A stretch of 64,000 bases of DNA from HGM04593 sp045654885 (GTDB lineage Bacteria; Bacteroidota; Bacteroidia; Bacteroidales; Bacteroidaceae): positions 21,039 through 85,038 of the forward strand of contig JAZOOF010000031.1 of the NCBI GenBank assembly GCA_045654885.1, read 5' to 3'. The position numbers were made by a program, and so were the translations under genes. The notes beneath the pieces were generated by a model. That model saw only the letters and a program-made list of their open reading frames with translations. It was not told the origin of the DNA and did not search any database. Positions 63,113-64,000 of the stretch are shown here, one piece after another; position 1 is the first letter of the stretch; the number at the start of each line of letters is the position of its first letter.

Positions 63113-63146
63113 CAAGAGTCGTCCGCAATGGACGACTCTTGTTTTT
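63113..63146 (+). terminator. Hairpin terminator after the large LRR gene
   Basis: Positions 63113-63124 and 63130-63141 form a perfect 12-bp stem with a 5-nt loop, followed directly by five T. It is a canonical intrinsic terminator 25 bp after the stop codon. Confidence 0.9.
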
Positions 63147-63190
63147 GATAGCGGTCTTACCAAAAGCGCATCAGTCCTCCCCACTCCTAC

Positions 63191-63280
63191 CATAAGAGCA
63201 GCGGACCAACACAGCCTCACCCTGAGCGCAGCGGACCAACACACCCCTACCCTGAGCGCAGCGGATCTACCCAGCCATAC
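63191..63280. repeat. Three 30-bp tandem repeats
   Basis: Units beginning at 63191, 63221 and 63251 share a GAGCGCAGCGGA core with small differences. Confidence 0.7.
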
Positions 63281-63287
63281 CATCGTC

Positions 63288-63374
63288 ATTCCGAGGGAGC
63301 TCCAGCGACCGTGGGAATCTCCTACTTAGCGCGCCACCGAGGAGATTGCCACAGCTTGTGCCAAGCCTCGGAAT
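63288..63374. repeat. Nested palindromic intergenic element
   Basis: ATTCCGAGG (63288-63296) pairs with CCTCGGAAT (63366-63374), and AATCTCCT (63316-63323) pairs with AGGAGATT (63340-63347) inside it. The CATTCCGAG...GGAATCTC wording resembles small interspersed repeats known from many bacterial genomes. Confidence 0.65.
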
Positions 63375-63399
63375 AACACAGAAGACGTGTCTTCACTGA

Positions 63400-64000
63400 G
63401 CAAAGCGTTTCAACCTGCCCCTCTCTCTGTGTCTCTCTCGTCTCTCTCGTCCCTTTGGTCCAGCTCGTCTCTCTCTGCCCTCTCTGCCCTCTCTCAGAGA
63501 CGCAAAGACGCAAAGACACAGAGACAACAGAGACAACAGTGAGAAATAAACAACACAAAATATGATGCTCGACTTCGTTCTCGTCTCTCTCAAAGACGCA
63601 GAGACGCAGAGACAACAGAGAGAAAAAAACAACAAAAAAATATGATGCTCGACTTCGTTCTCGTCTCTCTCGTCTCTCTCTGCCCTCTCTCAGAGACGCA
63701 AAGACACAGAGACACAGAGACAACAGAGAGAAAAAAAACAAAAAATATGATGCTCGACTTCGTTCTCGTCTCTCTCAAAGACGCAGAGACGCAGAGACAA
63801 CAGAGAGAAAAAAACAAAAAATATGATGCTCGACTTCGTTCTCGTCTCTCTCGTCTCTTTCGTCCCTCTCGTCCCTCTCATCCCTCTCATCTCTCTGCTC
63901 TCTCTCTATCTCTCCCACCTCTCCCCGCGCATCCTCCTTTTCCCTCGCCCCCACCAACAACCCAACACATCCATCAACACACACACAAGAGAACACAAAA
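63400..64000. repeat. Low-complexity tandem repeat tract
   Basis: The tract is built of CTCTCT/AGAGAC-type simple sequence. A longer unit beginning ATGATGCTCGACTTCGTTCT occurs at 63562, 63642, 63747 and 63823, each followed by Cys/Ser-type CTCTCT blocks and a GAGAGAAAAAA run. Frames in it are artefacts of composition. Confidence 0.75.

Noticed and set aside
63540..63860. CRISPR array
   Set aside because: The spacing between units is irregular (80, 105, 76 bp), spacers are also repetitive, and no cas gene is nearby.
63322..63996. Several minus-strand frames rich in Phe, Ser and Leu
   Set aside because: Products of the simple CTCTCT/AGAGAC repeat; the same peptide recurs because the DNA repeats.

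Overview
The window reads as chromosomal DNA of an anaerobic, host-associated member of the Bacteroidales (Bacteroidota). Evidence: promoter boxes of the TTTG / TAnnTTTG type with about 20 bp between them, abundant lipoprotein signal peptides, BACON and leucine-rich-repeat surface proteins, probable type IX sorting tails, a DUF3276 protein, a DUF6377 regulator, and the rplY-pth-hsp15 housekeeping group. Genus is not assignable by eye.

Layout. 1-12.6 kb: one long plus-strand operon of six secreted or lipid-anchored proteins (triplicated LRR protein, FN3 protein, two lipoproteins, a small sorting-tail protein, a 1367-residue FN3-like protein), closed by a 17-bp-stem terminator. 12.8-15.5 kb: a PIF1/RecD-like helicase and a convergent ECF sigma factor. 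15.8-23.4 kb: an AT-rich defence island with a C-protein-like regulator, a C5 DNA methyltransferase, a McrB-type GTPase, a small unknown ORF and a LlaJI-type nuclease in one operon, facing an Mrr-like nuclease and Vsr. 23.6-27.4 kb: a Fic protein, a truncated YdeI-like gene, and a TIR-transmembrane-OmpA-like fusion protein between copies of an intergenic repeat. 27.4-32.6 kb: flavin/FMN reductases and a minus-strand operon of nucleotidyltransferase, PD-(D/E)XK nuclease, zinc alcohol dehydrogenase, DUF5714 protein and ArsC. 33-45.8 kb: mostly core genes (queA, rplY-pth-hsp15, DUF3276, DMT transporter, glnA, GNAT) with several surface proteins.

45.8-49.0 kb: a second arsenic operon (arsR, ArsF-like, ArsG-like, ArsE-like, ArsP-like permease, arsC). 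Its promoter overlaps a TTCG-N8-CGAA palindrome, and a second copy of that palindrome follows arsR; both are candidate ArsR operators. 49.2-63.1 kb: a glycan locus using a different codon style (frequent Leu CTA), with GH30, GH16 and GH3 enzymes suited to beta-1,3/1,6-glucan, a CotH lipoprotein, a DUF6377 membrane regulator, and a 1205-residue LRR/collagen-like lipoprotein with a roughly 325-nt leader. 63.1-64.0 kb is gene-free and repetitive.

The best candidates for undescribed biology are the TIR-TM-OmpA gene (25.7-26.8 kb), the mixed nuclease/redox/arsenate operon (28.7-32.6 kb), the small ORF inside the LlaJI-type operon, and the structured leader at 59.1-59.5 kb. All functional calls rest on reading the sequence; no database search was run.
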